Shown piece by piece: positions 44,863 through 56,118 of a DNA stretch of 64,000 nt. Each line of letters starts with the position of its first letter. The stretch's first letter is position 1. Under the pieces are notes generated by a model. The model saw only the letters and a list, made by a program, of their open reading frames with translations, was not told the origin of the DNA and made no database searches. This DNA is from Rossellomorea marisflavi. GTDB lineage: Bacteria; Bacillota; Bacilli; Bacillales; Bacillaceae_B. A program made the translations under genes and the position numbers. Where the stretch lies: the NCBI RefSeq assembly GCF_022170785.1, contig NZ_CP081870.1:2840001-2904000 (forward strand). Direction: 5' to 3'.

Positions 44863-47055
44863 TTAGTTCATAATTCTTCGCACAGCATAAATATCAGAAA
44901 TCTGCTTGATCCGCTCCACAACTTTATGGAGATGGGAAATATTATGAATGGAAATCGACATATTGATGGTTGCCACTTTATTCCGATCTGACTTCCCACT
45001 GACAGCCGATATATTCGTTTTGGTTTCGTTGACCGCTTGGAGCACTTCGTTCAGAAGACCGCGACGGTCATAACCTGAGATCTCGATATCCACGTTGTAC
45101 TCTTTCTGGTCATAGCGGTCGCTTTCCCACGAAACGGGTATGAGGCGTTGTTCCACCCCTTCCGCCAAGACATTCGTACAGTCGGAGCGGTGGACGGACA
45201 CACCACGGCCCTTCGTAATGAAGCCGACGATCTCATCGCCAGGTACAGGTGAACAGCAGCGGGACAGACGGATCAGAAGGTTATCGATCCCTTCCACATG
45301 CACACCTGCATCCTTCTTCTTCCGCTTCTGAGGCTGGGCGTTCAGTTCTTTCACGGTTTCTTCAAGAATATCTTCCTGTTCCCGTTTCCTTCGTTCCTTC
45401 TCCGTGAGGCGGTTGGCGATTTGCGCTGCGGTGATGCCGTTATAGCCGACAGCCGCGTACATATCATCTTCATTGGAGAAATTGAACTTCTCGAACACCC
45501 GCTTGATGTTTTCAGACGTGAGAATTTCCTTCACATCGAAATCCTGGGCCTTGATCTCTTTCTCGACCATTTCCCGGCCCTTCTCGATGTTTTCTTCTCT
45601 TCTCTGCTTTTTGAAGAACTGTCGGATCTTATTTTTCGCCTGAGACGTCTGGGCAAGCTTCAGCCAGTCCTGACTCGGTCCATAGGAGTGCTTGGACGTA
45701 AGGATTTCAATGATATCCCCGGTTTTTAATTTATAATCGAGGGTGACCATCTTCCCGTTGACCTTGGCCCCGATCGTTTTATTCCCGATTTCCGAATGGA
45801 TCCGGTATGAAAAATCAATCGGTACCGATCCGGACGGAAGCTCCAGGACATCCCCTTTCGGAGTGAAGACAAAGACCATGTCGGAAAATAGGTCGATCTT
45901 AAGGGACTCCATGAACTCCTCGGCGTTTGCCGATTCATTCTGGAACTCAAGGATCTCCCTGAACCATGAGAGTTTCTTATCGAAGGAAACCGGTTCATTG
46001 GCTTCCTTGCCTTCTTTATATGCCCAATGGGCTGCAACACCGTACTCCGCGATCTCATGCATTTCAAGCGTCCTGATCTGCACTTCAAGGGGATCCCCTT
46101 TCGGTCCGATCACGGTCGTATGGAGGGACTGGTACATATTCGGTTTTGGCATGGCGATGTAATCCTTGAAACGGCCCGGCATCGGTTTCCATCTCGTATG
46201 GATGATCCCGAGGACGGCATAGCAATCCTTGATGCTGTCCACGACGATCCTCACGGCAAGAAGGTCATAAATTTCATTGAATTGTTTATTTTGCAGGGCC
46301 ATCTTCCGGTAGATGCTGTAAATATGCTTCGGACGGCCGGAAATGTCAGCAATGATCTTTACATCACTTAGGTGATCCTTCACATCGTCGACGACTTCCT
46401 CCAAATACTCTTCCCGCTCTGCCCGCTTTTTCTTCATCAAGTTGACGATGCGGTAATACTGCTGTGGATTCAAGTACCGGAGACTGGTGTCCTCTAGCTC
46501 CCATTTGATCTTGGATATACCAAGGCGATGGGCAAGAGGGGCGAAGATTTCCAAAGTCTCGTTCGCGATCCTGCGCTGTTTTTCCTGAGGAAGATGCTTG
46601 AGCGTCCTCATATTATGGAGGCGGTCGGCGAGCTTGATCAAGATGACACGGATATCCCTTGCCATGGCCACGAACATCTTCCGGTGGTTTTCTGCCTGTT
46701 GCTCTTCCTGGGACTTGTACTTGATCTTCCCGAGCTTTGTCACCCCGTCGACTAGCATGGCCACTTCAGAGTTGAAATCTTCTTCGATCTGCTGCAGGGA
46801 TATCCCTGTATCCTCTACGACATCATGAAGAAAACCGGCAGCCACAGTTGCCGGATCCATCTCGAGATCTGCCAGGATCCCAGCCACCTGAATCGGGTGG
46901 ATGATATAGGGTTCACCCGACTTTCGGTACTGTTCGCTATGGGCTTCCCGCGCATACTCGTATGCCTTTTCCACCAATCCTACATGCTCGTCATTCAAAT
47001 ATTCTCTTGTTTTATCTATAACCTGTTCAGGGGTTAATACTTGATCCTTCGCCAT
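44863..47055 (-). CDS. relA: Bifunctional (p)ppGpp synthetase/hydrolase RelA (Rel)
   Basis: A 730-residue stringent-response enzyme. The N-terminal HD hydrolase domain contains [12 protein letters not shown] and FLHDVVEDT. The synthetase domain contains [26 protein letters not shown]. Then come TGS ([26 protein letters not shown]), a zinc-finger/helical region ([28 protein letters not shown]) and a C-terminal ACT domain. Length is typical of a Bacillus Rel. The start is ATG 47055 with AAAGGTGA upstream. It lies between apt and dtd. Confidence 0.96.
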   Translation of the reverse strand: MAKDQVLTPEQVIDKTREYLNDEHVGLVEKAYEYAREAHSEQYRKSGEPYIIHPIQVAGILADLEMDPATVAAGFLHDVVEDTGISLQQIEEDFNSEVAMLVDGVTKLGKIKYKSQEEQQAENHRKMFVAMARDIRVILIKLADRLHNMRTLKHLPQEKQRRIANETLEIFAPLAHRLGISKIKWELEDTSLRYLNPQQYYRIVNLMKKKRAEREEYLEEVVDDVKDHLSDVKIIADISGRPKHIYSIYRKMALQNKQFNEIYDLLAVRIVVDSIKDCYAVLGIIHTRWKPMPGRFKDYIAMPKPNMYQSLHTTVIGPKGDPLEVQIRTLEMHEIAEYGVAAHWAYKEGKEANEPVSFDKKLSWFREILEFQNESANAEEFMESLKIDLFSDMVFVFTPKGDVLELPSGSVPIDFSYRIHSEIGNKTIGAKVNGKMVTLDYKLKTGDIIEILTSKHSYGPSQDWLKLAQTSQAKNKIRQFFKKQRREENIEKGREMVEKEIKAQDFDVKEILTSENIKRVFEKFNFSNEDDMYAAVGYNGITAAQIANRLTEKERRKREQEDILEETVKELNAQPQKRKKKDAGVHVEGIDNLLIRLSRCCSPVPGDEIVGFITKGRGVSVHRSDCTNVLAEGVEQRLIPVSWESDRYDQKEYNVDIEISGYDRRGLLNEVLQAVNETKTNISAVSGKSDRNKVATINMSISIHNISHLHKVVERIKQISDIYAVRRIMN

Positions 47056-47166
47056 GATCAAAATCACCTTTATATATAAATTTGGTTCAGCGCCTGATGA
47101 AAGGCACCGACATACTCTATCTATTCGAACGCTCTGACGCATTTTGAAAATAAAACGATTGTTACC

Positions 47167-47195
47167 ATTATCAAAAAAAAAAGCGATTATGTAAA
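47167..47195 (-). promoter_or_regulatory. Probable promoter of relA
   Basis: TTTACA (47190-47195) and GATAAT (47167-47172) on the minus strand, exactly 17 bases apart, with ten consecutive T in the spacer. It lies about 110 bases before the relA start. The rest of the gap 47196-47310 shows no gene. Confidence 0.6.
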
Positions 47196-47310
47196 GGGTT
47201 TGGGCTAAAATTCTCAGATTTCATCTGGTTTTGTCGAATGGTGACGATTACATAGAAAGATAACTTACCTGTCATGGAGGGAACTTCCGACATGGATCGT
47301 GAACGGCTAT

Positions 47311-47353
47311 AAAAAAATAAGGGCCGGCATCTTTCTATGATGTCGGTCCCTTA
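47311..47353 (-). terminator. Terminator after apt
   Basis: ATAAGGGACCGACATC pairs with GATGCCGGCCCTTAT (G-T pairs tolerated), followed by a T-run on the minus strand. Confidence 0.8.
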
Positions 47354-47360
47354 TGTATGA

Positions 47361-47873
47361 TCAGTATTGCATCAAAGTCATGATATCGTAGCCTTCAAGC
47401 TTATCACGACCGTCAAGATAGGTCAGTTCGATCAAGAAGGCTGTACCGGCAACGATCCCGCCGAGCTCTTCTACAAGCTTGATTGTCGCATCGATCGTAC
47501 CGCCTGTAGCGAGTAGATCGTCTGTGATCAATACGCGCTGTCCCGGTTTGATGGCATCCTTATGGATGGTCAGGGCATCTTTTCCGTACTCAAGCCCGTA
47601 TTGCTGTTGGATCGTCTCACGTGGGAGCTTGCCAGGTTTCCTGACAGGAGCGAATCCTACCCCAAGAGCATACGCCACCGGGCAGCCGATGATGAAGCCC
47701 CTTGCTTCCGGTCCGACAACCAGATCGATCTGTTTTTCTTTTGCGTATTCCACGATCTGATCCGTTGCGTATCTATATGCATCACCGTTGTCCATTAGAG
47801 TGGTGATGTCTTTAAACTTAATGCCTTCTTTAGGCCAGTTATCAACGATCGTGACATATTGTTTCAAGTCCAT
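47361..47873 (-). CDS. apt: Adenine phosphoribosyltransferase
   Basis: A 170-residue purine salvage enzyme that makes AMP from adenine and PRPP. It has the start [54 protein letters not shown] and the PRPP motif [13 protein letters not shown]. Its start overlaps the end of recJ by ten bases, indicating translational coupling. A terminator separates it from relA. Confidence 0.96.
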   Translation of the reverse strand: MDLKQYVTIVDNWPKEGIKFKDITTLMDNGDAYRYATDQIVEYAKEKQIDLVVGPEARGFIIGCPVAYALGVGFAPVRKPGKLPRETIQQQYGLEYGKDALTIHKDAIKPGQRVLITDDLLATGGTIDATIKLVEELGGIVAGTAFLIELTYLDGRDKLEGYDIMTLMQY

Positions 47874-50224
47874 GCTTCTACTTCCTCCTCAACTATAGCG
47901 GACTCTTTCATCCTTTCGCTGAACCATGTCTTCAGTTCCTGATATGACGAATACAGGAGCTCATTTTCAAGCTCGTACTGATGCTGCTTCCTCATGTAGG
48001 CAGGAGATTCGGACAGGTCTTTCTTCACTTTGACAGGATGAAGAGAAATCAAACCATCTTCTATTGTAACAAACTTCAATTCAAAAAACACCTTTGACAT
48101 GAAATCGATTGTTTCCATGGACCACCCCTTGTACTTGGCAAGGTCATTTCCGTGTTTCTTCAGATCGAATGAACCCCTCTTATGAAGGAAGGCATAATAC
48201 CATTTGAAATGATCACGGGTGGGCATCGTACTGAAGAAATGGTCTTCATGCTGGTGGAAATGGGCGTAGATGCGATGCGGCCTGCCGAGTTCAAGAAGCT
48301 GCTCCATCAGTCGACGGTCCCCAGGGAGATCGAGGAGTACGAGATTGCATCCATCCACCACGAACCCTTCAAGATCGGATTCACTCTGGATATACCGGAC
48401 TTCCCCTTTGAATAGCGTTGTATCCGCCGATTTCGGATGGAAGCATACGATCACCCTGTCACCATCAGGGATGAGAGGGGCCCATTTCGTCACCTGCTTG
48501 ATCCCCCTCATATCGAAAAGCTGCCAGGACGAAATCTGGATATCCTGCAGGAAGATCTGAGGCTTCTTGCGATTATTCCATTCATTGATCGACAGTTCTC
48601 CGATAACGGAAGCTTTTACATAAGGCGTCATGTGATCGGCAAGTTCACCGAGGCCGAACCCAACCCCATCCACTTGTACACCGTTTTCGGCTAGGACAAG
48701 CTTAAGGTGATTCTGAGCAGAACCGATCTTTTTATAATGATCGATCGATACATCCCGTATGACCCACTTCGGCTTCGGGTTGTTCATCCCGAATGGCGCA
48801 AGGAGGTGCATTTTCTCGATGGATTCAACAGTGATCTCGTCCACGGCGACTTCGGCATCGAGCTCTGTAACCGGGATGAAGTCGTCTTCGCTCAGGACTT
48901 CTTTTGCCTGTTCATTCAATCTTGAACGGAGCTCATCGACATCGGATAGGGCAAGGGTCATTCCCGCAGCCATCGGATGCCCCCCGAAATGGGGAAGGAG
49001 TTCACGATTCATGGAGAGATTCTTGAACAGATCGAACCCGGCAATGCTTCTTGCCGAACCTTTCGCTTTATTCGAATCAGAATCGAAACTAAGGACAATG
49101 GTCGGACGGTAAAACCTGTCGACGAGACGGGAAGCAACGATTCCCACTACCCCAGGGTTCCAGCCTTCCTTCCCGATGACAAGAACACCGTTTTCAGATG
49201 GAGGGAATTCCTTCTCCACCATCTCTACAGCTTCTTCCGTCATTTTCGCTACGATGGATTGGCGCTCTTTGTTCAAGCCGTCAATCTCTTCTGCGAGTGC
49301 CTTTGCTTCTTCCGGATCACGGGAAAGCATGAGATCCACTGCGGGATCGGCATCACCCAGCCTGCCGACGGCATTGATCCTCGGTGCAATCATGAATCCA
49401 ACGGTCTCTTCATTCATCTCATTTTGCTGGGCATTCGCCACACGGCACAGGGCCTTGATCCCAAGGCGGTCCGTTACCTTCAGCCTGGCGATCCCCTTCT
49501 TGGCAATCAGCCGGTTCTCCCCATGGAGGGGAACCAGATCGGCGATCGTACCGATTGCGGCCAAATCCAGCAGATGGTCGGGAAACTCCCCGTAGAGAGC
49601 GTGAGCCAGCTTCAAAGCCACCCCGACCCCTGCCAGTTCCTTGAATGGATAGGAGCATCCTTCCACTTTCGGGTGGATCATCGCGAAGACCGGCGGCAAT
49701 TCGGGACCCGGTTCATGGTGATCCGTTAAGATCAAGTCGATACCAAGTTCTTTGGCAAGCTTGGCTTCTCCCACTGCGGATATACCGGTATCCACCGTAA
49801 TGATAACGGCGAACCCTTCATCAGCAGCCCATCTGAAGGCGTCTTCGTTCGGTCCATATCCTTCGGTAAACCGGTTGGGGATATAAAATTCCGCTTGTGC
49901 CCCAAGGTCTGTCAGTACCGTCATCAGGACTGATGTGGAACTTACTCCGTCGGCATCATAGTCACCATACACAAGGATGCGCTCCTCATGCTCGATTGCC
50001 AGCATGATGCGCTCTTTCGCTTTTTGCATATCATCAAAAAGAAATGGATCATGAAACGATCCGCCTGTATCAAATAAAAAGTCCCGGGCATCATCGGCAT
50101 CTGCCAGATCCCGATTTATCAATAATTTCGCAACAAGCGGGGGAACCTTCAACTCTTCTGCCAATTCTGCTATCTTGTGCTGGTCAGAATCTTTCATTTT
50201 CCAGCGTGTTTTTGCATTTAACAT
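47864..50224 (-). CDS. recJ: Single-stranded-DNA exonuclease RecJ
   Basis: A 786-residue 5'-3' exonuclease for recombination and mismatch repair. DHH-family motifs are [22 protein letters not shown] and LTDHHEPG, followed by the DHHA1 domain ([11 protein letters not shown]) and an OB domain. The extra C-terminal region of about 200 residues is characteristic of Bacillus RecJ. Its length equals that of B. subtilis RecJ. It is cotranscribed with apt. Confidence 0.95.
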   Translation of the reverse strand: MLNAKTRWKMKDSDQHKIAELAEELKVPPLVAKLLINRDLADADDARDFLFDTGGSFHDPFLFDDMQKAKERIMLAIEHEERILVYGDYDADGVSSTSVLMTVLTDLGAQAEFYIPNRFTEGYGPNEDAFRWAADEGFAVIITVDTGISAVGEAKLAKELGIDLILTDHHEPGPELPPVFAMIHPKVEGCSYPFKELAGVGVALKLAHALYGEFPDHLLDLAAIGTIADLVPLHGENRLIAKKGIARLKVTDRLGIKALCRVANAQQNEMNEETVGFMIAPRINAVGRLGDADPAVDLMLSRDPEEAKALAEEIDGLNKERQSIVAKMTEEAVEMVEKEFPPSENGVLVIGKEGWNPGVVGIVASRLVDRFYRPTIVLSFDSDSNKAKGSARSIAGFDLFKNLSMNRELLPHFGGHPMAAGMTLALSDVDELRSRLNEQAKEVLSEDDFIPVTELDAEVAVDEITVESIEKMHLLAPFGMNNPKPKWVIRDVSIDHYKKIGSAQNHLKLVLAENGVQVDGVGFGLGELADHMTPYVKASVIGELSINEWNNRKKPQIFLQDIQISSWQLFDMRGIKQVTKWAPLIPDGDRVIVCFHPKSADTTLFKGEVRYIQSESDLEGFVVDGCNLVLLDLPGDRRLMEQLLELGRPHRIYAHFHQHEDHFFSTMPTRDHFKWYYAFLHKRGSFDLKKHGNDLAKYKGWSMETIDFMSKVFFELKFVTIEDGLISLHPVKVKKDLSESPAYMRKQHQYELENELLYSSYQELKTWFSERMKESAIVEEEVEAWT

Positions 50225-50296
50225 ATTTTCACCCCTCAGCCTTTCTCATTATACAAAAACAGTAAGGGGGTTTCAATCTACATCAAAGTCGAACAA

Positions 50297-50325
50297 AAGA
50301 AAAAGACACCCTGTATGGGTGCCTT
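50297..50325 (-). terminator. Terminator after the LapA-like gene
   Basis: GGCACCC pairs with GGGTGTC around ATACA, followed by TTTTTCTTTT on the minus strand. Confidence 0.75.
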
Positions 50326-50333
50326 CATTCCGG

Positions 50334-50678
50334 TCATTCAGATGTTTCTTGTATGGAATCGGGTGCCTGCTTCTTTAATGAGGTATCCTGTGAATCGAGG
50401 CGCTGTTGATCCCGGGTCTTCTCAATCTGTTCTCTTAAAATAATGTTTTCCTTTTCAAGGGCCTTCACCCTCCGCTGGACGACGAAAAGCCTGAAAAGCC
50501 CCACCGAGCCGATGATGATTCCACCCATGAAAACAGATCCAAGAATAACTAATATAAGAGGCCAGTCTGCTTCACCAAAAAGGTAGTTCACTGTTACCGG
50601 GTCGACATTGATGACGGCGAAAATTGATACGATCAGGGCGAATACGATCCCCAAAAGCAACGTCCATTGAAACTTCAT
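50334..50678 (-). CDS. yrvD: LapA-domain membrane protein (YrvD)
   Basis: A 114-residue protein with two membrane helices (residues 5-25 and about 40-64) and a charged, coiled-coil-like cytoplasmic tail. The central VDPVTVNYLFGEADWPLILVILGSVFMGGI is typical of LipA/LapA (DUF1049) domains. These proteins are linked to envelope assembly in other bacteria; the role in Bacillus is unknown. It lies between secDF and recJ, as in B. subtilis. Confidence 0.85.
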   Translation of the reverse strand: MKFQWTLLLGIVFALIVSIFAVINVDPVTVNYLFGEADWPLILVILGSVFMGGIIIGSVGLFRLFVVQRRVKALEKENIILREQIEKTRDQQRLDSQDTSLKKQAPDSIQETSE

Positions 50679-50825
50679 TGTATTCCCTCCTCACAACTGC
50701 ATTGTCTCTCTCCATCAGGAATGATGGATGATACCCATTTACCCTTTTTATTAGCGCAATGAAACCATCCGGATTCATTTAGTACCTTATCCCTATAGTA
50801 TAACCCGACGGTCACCGTTCCATTA

Positions 50826-50856
50826 AAAATGGGACAGGGGGCTTTCCCTGTCCCAT
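50826..50856 (-). terminator. Terminator after secDF
   Basis: AATGGGACAGGG pairs with CCCTGTCCCATT around a 6-7 base loop, with TTTTTA following on the minus strand. Confidence 0.8.
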
Positions 50857-50861
50857 TTCTA

Positions 50862-53123
50862 TTATACTTGTGGTTCGTCGCTCCATTTCTTCTTCTCTTT
50901 GACGGTTTTGATCGGTCCGTGTTTCTTCAGCTGTCTGATCTTCAATGACAGATAGATCTGAGCAGCGATGTAAATGGAAGAGAACACCCCTGAGATCAAC
51001 CCGACTAGAAGGGCGATGGAGAAGTTGCGGATCGATTCACTACCGAAGATCAGGATGGCGATGACCGTGATAACCACTGTCAAGACGGTATTCACCGAAC
51101 GGCCCAAAGTCTGACGAAGACTCTTGTTGACCGCTTCTTCCAGTTCTTCCGGATGCTTGATGCGCTTCATTTTGTGAAGGTTTTCCCTCAATCGGTCAAA
51201 GGTAACGATCGTATCATTGATGGAGTACCCGACGATCGTCAGGACGGCCGCAATGAACGTGATATCCACTTCGAGGCGCGTCACGCTGAAGAAGAAAATA
51301 ATCAGCAGGGCATCGAATAAAAGGGAAATGATGGCTCCGAGGGCCATGCGCCATTCAAATCGGATCGTCACATACAGGATGATGAAGATCGATGCAATGG
51401 CTACTGCATAGAGGGCACTCTTCGCAAGTTCTTTTCCGACTACCGGCGAAACGGTACTGATGCTAGGATCCTTCCCATACAAATCCTTAAAGTGATCTTT
51501 CAACTTCGCGATTTCCTCTTTGGAGAGATCGTCAGAATAACGGACGACCGCCGTGTTACTCTTTTCACCTGAAACAACGATGTTATCACTTGGGAGCTTG
51601 ATGTCATCAAGTTCTTTCTTAAGGGTTTCCGTTTGGATCGGTTGATCGGAAACGAGGTCCACCCGTGAACCACTGACAAAGTCGATGCCCAGGTTCAATC
51701 TGAATACGGAAAGCAGAATGACTCCCGCAATCATGATGACCGCCGAGATCGCGAAGAACTTTCTGCGGTTCTTAGCGAACTCCACGCGATCGAACTTCGT
51801 CGGCAGGTCCAGTGTATCCAAATTCTCCGAAAGGGAATGGACGTCTTTTTTGTTGACACCGAACCAACCTGGCCTTTTGTTAAAGAGCTTGCTGTTCACC
51901 CATAGACCAAGAAGGACCCTGGATCCCCAAACCGCCGTGATGAAGCTGACGAGGATAGAGATGATGAGCATGGTCGCAAACCCTTTGACAGAGCTTGTAC
52001 CGAAATAGAACAGTACCCCCGCTGCGATGAGGGTCGTCAGGTTGGCATCAAGGATGGTGAGGAATGAGGTTTTGTTCCCTGCCTGGAAGGCCGATTTGAT
52101 CGGCTTTCCGACCCGGATTTCCTCCTTGATCCTCTCATACGTGATGATATTCGCATCGACGGCCATCCCGACTCCGAGTATGATCGCTGCGATCCCCGGC
52201 AGTGTCAGCACTCCGTTCATCAGCTCGAATAGGAGCAGGACGAGGTAGAGATACACGGAAAGGGTAACCGAAGCGATGAAGCCCGGCAGGCGGTAATACA
52301 CAATCATGAACAGGAAGATGAGTGCGATCCCAATGATTCCTGCCGTAACGGTTTTATCAAGTGCCTGCTGTCCGAATTGAGCTCCGACAGATGTGGAATA
52401 TTTTTCTTCCAGTTTGACAGGAAGAGCACCTGCATCAAGAAGCTTCGCAAGATTTTGCGCTTCTTCCACGGTGAAGTTCCCTTCGATGATGACTTCGTCC
52501 GAATTGATCGGCTTGTTTACATTCGGCGCAGAAAGGAATTTAGGATCTTCCTTGCCTGCTTCCTTCTCGTAGGAATCTTTCCCTTCCTCGAAGTCAAGCC
52601 AGATGACCAATTGATTCTGAGGAGCCATTTGGTAGATATTTTGCGTCAGTTCATAAAACTTTTTGCGATCCTTCAGTTTCAAAGAGACGATCGGCTGATT
52701 CTGATCGTTGAATGTCTGTTTTGCCGATCCAGAAACCAGGTCCGATCCGTCCAGTCGAACCTTATCGTTCACATCGCGGAAGGACAAATTCGCCTGTGTG
52801 GACAGGATCTCCCGTGCCTGGTTCTGATCCTCGATACCTGCAAGCTGAACGCGGATCCGGTTGTTGTCCTCGATCTGGATGCTTGGTTCGCTTACACCCA
52901 GGACGTTGATCCGCTCATCGAGAGCTTCTGCCGTATTGGCGACTGTCTGTTTCGTGATCTTTTCTCCATTGACTGGCTGTACTTCATACAGCACTTCGAA
53001 TCCACCTTGGAGGTCAAGACCGAGTTTGATATCATTGATGATCGATTTTGCCGTTCCCCCGACCGTTCCTGCCAGCAGGACGAGCAGGACGAAAAAGGCA
53101 ACGATGCGGCCACGCTTTACCAT
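50862..53123 (-). CDS. secDF: Fused protein translocase subunit SecDF
   Basis: A 753-residue fusion of SecD and SecF, which uses the proton gradient to aid Sec-dependent export. Twelve membrane helices are expected. The SecD half holds KLGLDLQGGFEVLYEV, the P1 domain (about residues 40-240) and GVGMAVDANIITYERIKEE. The SecF half holds LGIDFVSGSRVDL and TIVGYSINDTIVTFDRLREN. Fusion is the normal state in Bacillus. The start is ATG 53123 behind AAGGAGGA. It follows comN. Confidence 0.95.
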   Translation of the reverse strand: MVKRGRIVAFFVLLVLLAGTVGGTAKSIINDIKLGLDLQGGFEVLYEVQPVNGEKITKQTVANTAEALDERINVLGVSEPSIQIEDNNRIRVQLAGIEDQNQAREILSTQANLSFRDVNDKVRLDGSDLVSGSAKQTFNDQNQPIVSLKLKDRKKFYELTQNIYQMAPQNQLVIWLDFEEGKDSYEKEAGKEDPKFLSAPNVNKPINSDEVIIEGNFTVEEAQNLAKLLDAGALPVKLEEKYSTSVGAQFGQQALDKTVTAGIIGIALIFLFMIVYYRLPGFIASVTLSVYLYLVLLLFELMNGVLTLPGIAAIILGVGMAVDANIITYERIKEEIRVGKPIKSAFQAGNKTSFLTILDANLTTLIAAGVLFYFGTSSVKGFATMLIISILVSFITAVWGSRVLLGLWVNSKLFNKRPGWFGVNKKDVHSLSENLDTLDLPTKFDRVEFAKNRRKFFAISAVIMIAGVILLSVFRLNLGIDFVSGSRVDLVSDQPIQTETLKKELDDIKLPSDNIVVSGEKSNTAVVRYSDDLSKEEIAKLKDHFKDLYGKDPSISTVSPVVGKELAKSALYAVAIASIFIILYVTIRFEWRMALGAIISLLFDALLIIFFFSVTRLEVDITFIAAVLTIVGYSINDTIVTFDRLRENLHKMKRIKHPEELEEAVNKSLRQTLGRSVNTVLTVVITVIAILIFGSESIRNFSIALLVGLISGVFSSIYIAAQIYLSLKIRQLKKHGPIKTVKEKKKWSDEPQV

Positions 53124-53294
53124 TATGTACAGTTCCTCCTTGAAAACCATCCCAAATATGATCTTTTCGTATTGACTGATCCCGGGGCTGTCTGAGATAT
53201 CCCCTTCGATCGCCTGTGATATTCAATCCATTCCTTTATCTTTCAACATTCCCATTATGGCGGAGAACGAATTCCATGTCAATTTGTTCCCGTG

Positions 53295-53615
53295 CTATTT
53301 CTCTTCCCTGGAAGGATGCAGAAGTTCCTTCAATTCATCCTCATTCACATCGGCGAACCAATTCGGCGAGCGATATGCCTGAACCGTCTCGAAGGTCATA
53401 TATTCCCCTGCTTTTGCCGAGAGGATATCGCTGACCAGCTCGTACACTTTCACATCCACTTCGGGCTTTTTCCATTTCTTCTTGGTCAGGTATAACCATA
53501 GTCTTTCCAGAGTTGCTTCCTCGTACCCGAATAGTTGGAATTCCTCCACCTTGCTTAACAGTGCAGGTTCCAGTGAATCATAAAATCGATCGTAAGGATG
53601 CTGATTAGGTTTCAT
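53295..53615 (-). CDS. comN: Post-transcriptional regulator ComN (YrzD)
   Basis: A 106-residue soluble protein of the YrzD/ComN family. In B. subtilis it binds the leader of comE mRNA and helps localise it. Characteristic segments are YDRFYDSLEPALLSKVEEFQLFGYEEAT, LWLYLTKKKW and AYRSPNWF. The start is ATG 53615 with GGAGTGGGG upstream. It lies between spoVB (divergent) and secDF, the standard place. Confidence 0.82.
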   Translation of the reverse strand: MKPNQHPYDRFYDSLEPALLSKVEEFQLFGYEEATLERLWLYLTKKKWKKPEVDVKVYELVSDILSAKAGEYMTFETVQAYRSPNWFADVNEDELKELLHPSREEK

Positions 53616-53749
53616 TCCATTCCCCACTCCATTTTGGAAGATCGGCAATATACGGCCGTATTTATTCCCAACTTGTCATGCTTGGACCATTGGGATGCAT
53701 ATATATCATTGTATACGATTATACCAATTTTGAGAAGGCAGGGAAGTAT

Positions 53750-55300
53750 ATGTCAAAATTTCTGAAAGGCACGGTCATCCTCATGCTCGCTTCCTTGATC
53801 ACGAGGGTCCTGGGGTTCGTCAACCGCATCGTGGTGGCCCGGTTCATCGGGGCAGAGGGTGTCGGTCTCTTCATGATGGCCTTCCCTACGCTGCTCCTTG
53901 TCATCACCATCACCCAATTCGGGCTTCCTATCGCCATTTCCAAAACGGTATCGGAAGCAGAGAGCAACGGGGACCGGCAAAAGGTAAAAAAGATCCTGGT
54001 CGTCTCCCTCTCCATCACCCTTGGGCTATCCCTGATCTTCACACCTGCCCTCATCCTCCTGGCCCCTTATTTATCCCAGACGCTGTTTACGGATCCGCGT
54101 ACATATTATCCGTTGGTCGCCATCGCACCGATCATCCCGGTCGTCGCCATTTCCTCCGTGCTGAGGGGCTATTTCCAAGGGAGGCAGCAGATGAAGCCCC
54201 CTGCCTATTCCCAAGTCATCGAGCAGGTGGTAAGGATCACACTTATCGCTGTCCTGACCAAGACCTTCCTCCCATACGGCATCGAATATGCTGCAGCGGC
54301 GGCCATGGTGGCTTCCGTCCTCGGGGAGCTTGCATCTTTGGCTTTCCTTTTCACCTACTTTAAACGAAAAAAGACATTCCGGGTGCGGAAGCAATTCTTT
54401 TCATCCATCCATAAGGGGAAAGAAACCCTGCGGGAACTCATGGAAGTGGCACTCCCGTCAACAGGGAGCAGGATGATCGGATCGGTTTCATTATTCTTCG
54501 AACCGATCGTAGTCGCCCACAGCCTAGCCCTTGCCGGTGTGACAGCTTCCATGGCCACGGCCCAATACGGTTCACTGACCGGTTATGCCATGCCGCTCCT
54601 GTTTCTCCCTTCCTTCATCACCGTATCGCTATCTCAATCCCTCGTGCCGGCAATCAGCGAAGCGAACGCCGGGAAAAATTACAAATTGATTGAGCATCGG
54701 CTTCAACAGGCTCTGAGGATCTGCCTGATCACGGGTGGTTTATCCATCGTGATCCTTTATATCTACGCTAAGCCTCTCATGCAGCTTATGTATGGAAGCG
54801 AAAGTGGAGCAATGTTCATCATGATCATGGCGCCTTTCCTTCTGTTCTATTACTACCAAGGCCCGTTGCAGGCAGTCCTTCAGGCATTGAACCTCGCAAG
54901 GGCAGCCATGATCAACAGCCTGATCGGGGCCGTCGTGAAGACCGGGGTGATCTTCGTCCTTGCGTCTCAGGCGGGGTTCGGTATCAACGGCGCGGCCCTA
55001 GGCATGGTAGTCGGTTTCGTCCTTGTTACCATCCTGCACTTCATGACCATTTTAAAAGCCGTCCCCATCATGATCTATATCAGAGACTATGCAGTGGTGG
55101 CAGCCGTCATCGTGATCTCGGGACTGTGGGGTCATTACTCCTGGCTCACTTTCCTTCCATCTGAGCCCGTTTCCATCCGCCTGGTCATCGGGATTATCAC
55201 GACGTGCATCGTCTATGTCTTCTGTTCAGTTCTTCTACGCTTGATTACAAAGGAAGACATGAAGAAAATCCCCGTAATCAAACGGTTTGTCCGACCATAG
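53750..55300 (+). CDS. spoVB: Stage V sporulation protein B (MOP-family flippase-like)
   Basis: A 516-residue polytopic protein with about 14 helices, of the MurJ/MATE-like MOP superfamily. SpoVB is needed for spore cortex synthesis, probably by moving lipid-linked precursors across the outer forespore membrane. Family blocks are KGTVILMLASLITRVLGFVNRI, GLPIAISKTVSEAES and LRGYFQGRQQMKP. The start is ATG 53750 with GGCAGGGAAG upstream; the 24 upstream codons read through promoter sequence. It is monocistronic. Confidence 0.93.
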   Translation: MSKFLKGTVILMLASLITRVLGFVNRIVVARFIGAEGVGLFMMAFPTLLLVITITQFGLPIAISKTVSEAESNGDRQKVKKILVVSLSITLGLSLIFTPALILLAPYLSQTLFTDPRTYYPLVAIAPIIPVVAISSVLRGYFQGRQQMKPPAYSQVIEQVVRITLIAVLTKTFLPYGIEYAAAAAMVASVLGELASLAFLFTYFKRKKTFRVRKQFFSSIHKGKETLRELMEVALPSTGSRMIGSVSLFFEPIVVAHSLALAGVTASMATAQYGSLTGYAMPLLFLPSFITVSLSQSLVPAISEANAGKNYKLIEHRLQQALRICLITGGLSIVILYIYAKPLMQLMYGSESGAMFIMIMAPFLLFYYYQGPLQAVLQALNLARAAMINSLIGAVVKTGVIFVLASQAGFGINGAALGMVVGFVLVTILHFMTILKAVPIMIYIRDYAVVAAVIVISGLWGHYSWLTFLPSEPVSIRLVIGIITTCIVYVFCSVLLRLITKEDMKKIPVIKRFVRP

Positions 55301-55301
55301 A

Positions 55302-55336
55302 AAAATGATCCGGACCTCGCCACGGATCATTTTTCA
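55302..55336. terminator. Bidirectional terminator between spoVB and yrbG
   Basis: AAAAATGATCCG pairs with CGGATCATTTTT (loop includes GACCTCGCCA) between the convergent genes. It overlaps the yrbG stop region. Confidence 0.8.
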
Positions 55337-55962
55337 TCTATATAGAATTCTCCGTTGTCATAGCTGCAGAAGGCAATATCCCTGATCGCAGGATAGCCCC
55401 TCTTTTTCATCTCGCCCCGCAGCCAGAATGGGGATTTACCGAGCTGCTGGAGATGTTCGGTCTGGATGACGCCGTCGAGTATGATGGGAAGAGCATATGT
55501 GTCGGCGCTCCCCTGCTTCTTCAGTACCGACAGCTTTCCCGATGTTTCAAGGATCGCAAATTCGACATCCGCCACGTTAAATACATCCTTTTCCCTCAGC
55601 TGGAGAAGGAGATCGTCGAAGTTGTATCGCTGTTTCTTCATGACTGCTTCGTCGATCTTCCCATTATGAATGACGACAGCCGGTTTCCCGTCAATCATCT
55701 CCCGGAAGGATTTTGAACGGAGGGATATCATGGCGAATAGCAGCTGTAGAACGACCATTACAACCATGGGAATCAAGGAATGGGCAAGTGGATCTTTCGG
55801 CTTTTCAATCGCCATGACCGCAATTTCGGCGAGCATGATGAACACCACAAGATCCAGGATGCTCAGTTCGCCTATCTCCCGTTTCCCCATGATCCGGAAG
55901 ATCAATACAATTAAAAAGTAAAGAATAAGCGTCCGGGCCACGATGACGATATATTCCTCCAT
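55327..55962 (-). CDS. yrbG: DUF421/YetF-family membrane protein (YrbG)
   Basis: A 211-residue protein with three N-terminal helices (to about residue 85) and two small DUF421 cytoplasmic domains. Marker segments are FRIMGKREIGELSILDLVVFIMLAEIA, RYNFDDLLLQLREKDVFNVADVEFAILE and NGEFYIDEK. The start is ATG 55962 with GGAGGTGAA upstream. The family includes YetF and YdfS, some linked to spore germination membranes. The role of this member is unknown. Confidence 0.87.
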   Translation of the reverse strand: MEEYIVIVARTLILYFLIVLIFRIMGKREIGELSILDLVVFIMLAEIAVMAIEKPKDPLAHSLIPMVVMVVLQLLFAMISLRSKSFREMIDGKPAVVIHNGKIDEAVMKKQRYNFDDLLLQLREKDVFNVADVEFAILETSGKLSVLKKQGSADTYALPIILDGVIQTEHLQQLGKSPFWLRGEMKKRGYPAIRDIAFCSYDNGEFYIDEK

Positions 55963-56118
55963 ACACTTCACCTCCATCAGCTCATCCTTCATAGTATCGT
56001 CTCGAGAGAATCATTCATGAGAGGGATATTTGCCCAAAAGCCAGTCTTTTTTCCGATGGTGCTGAATATGCTTGTACTAGAGCTCATCAAATGAAGAATT
56101 GGAAGGGAGAGATCGATC

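Noticed and set aside
48977-49729. 250-codon plus-strand frame opposite recJ
   Set aside because: Antisense shadow of a well-conserved gene with no ribosome site.
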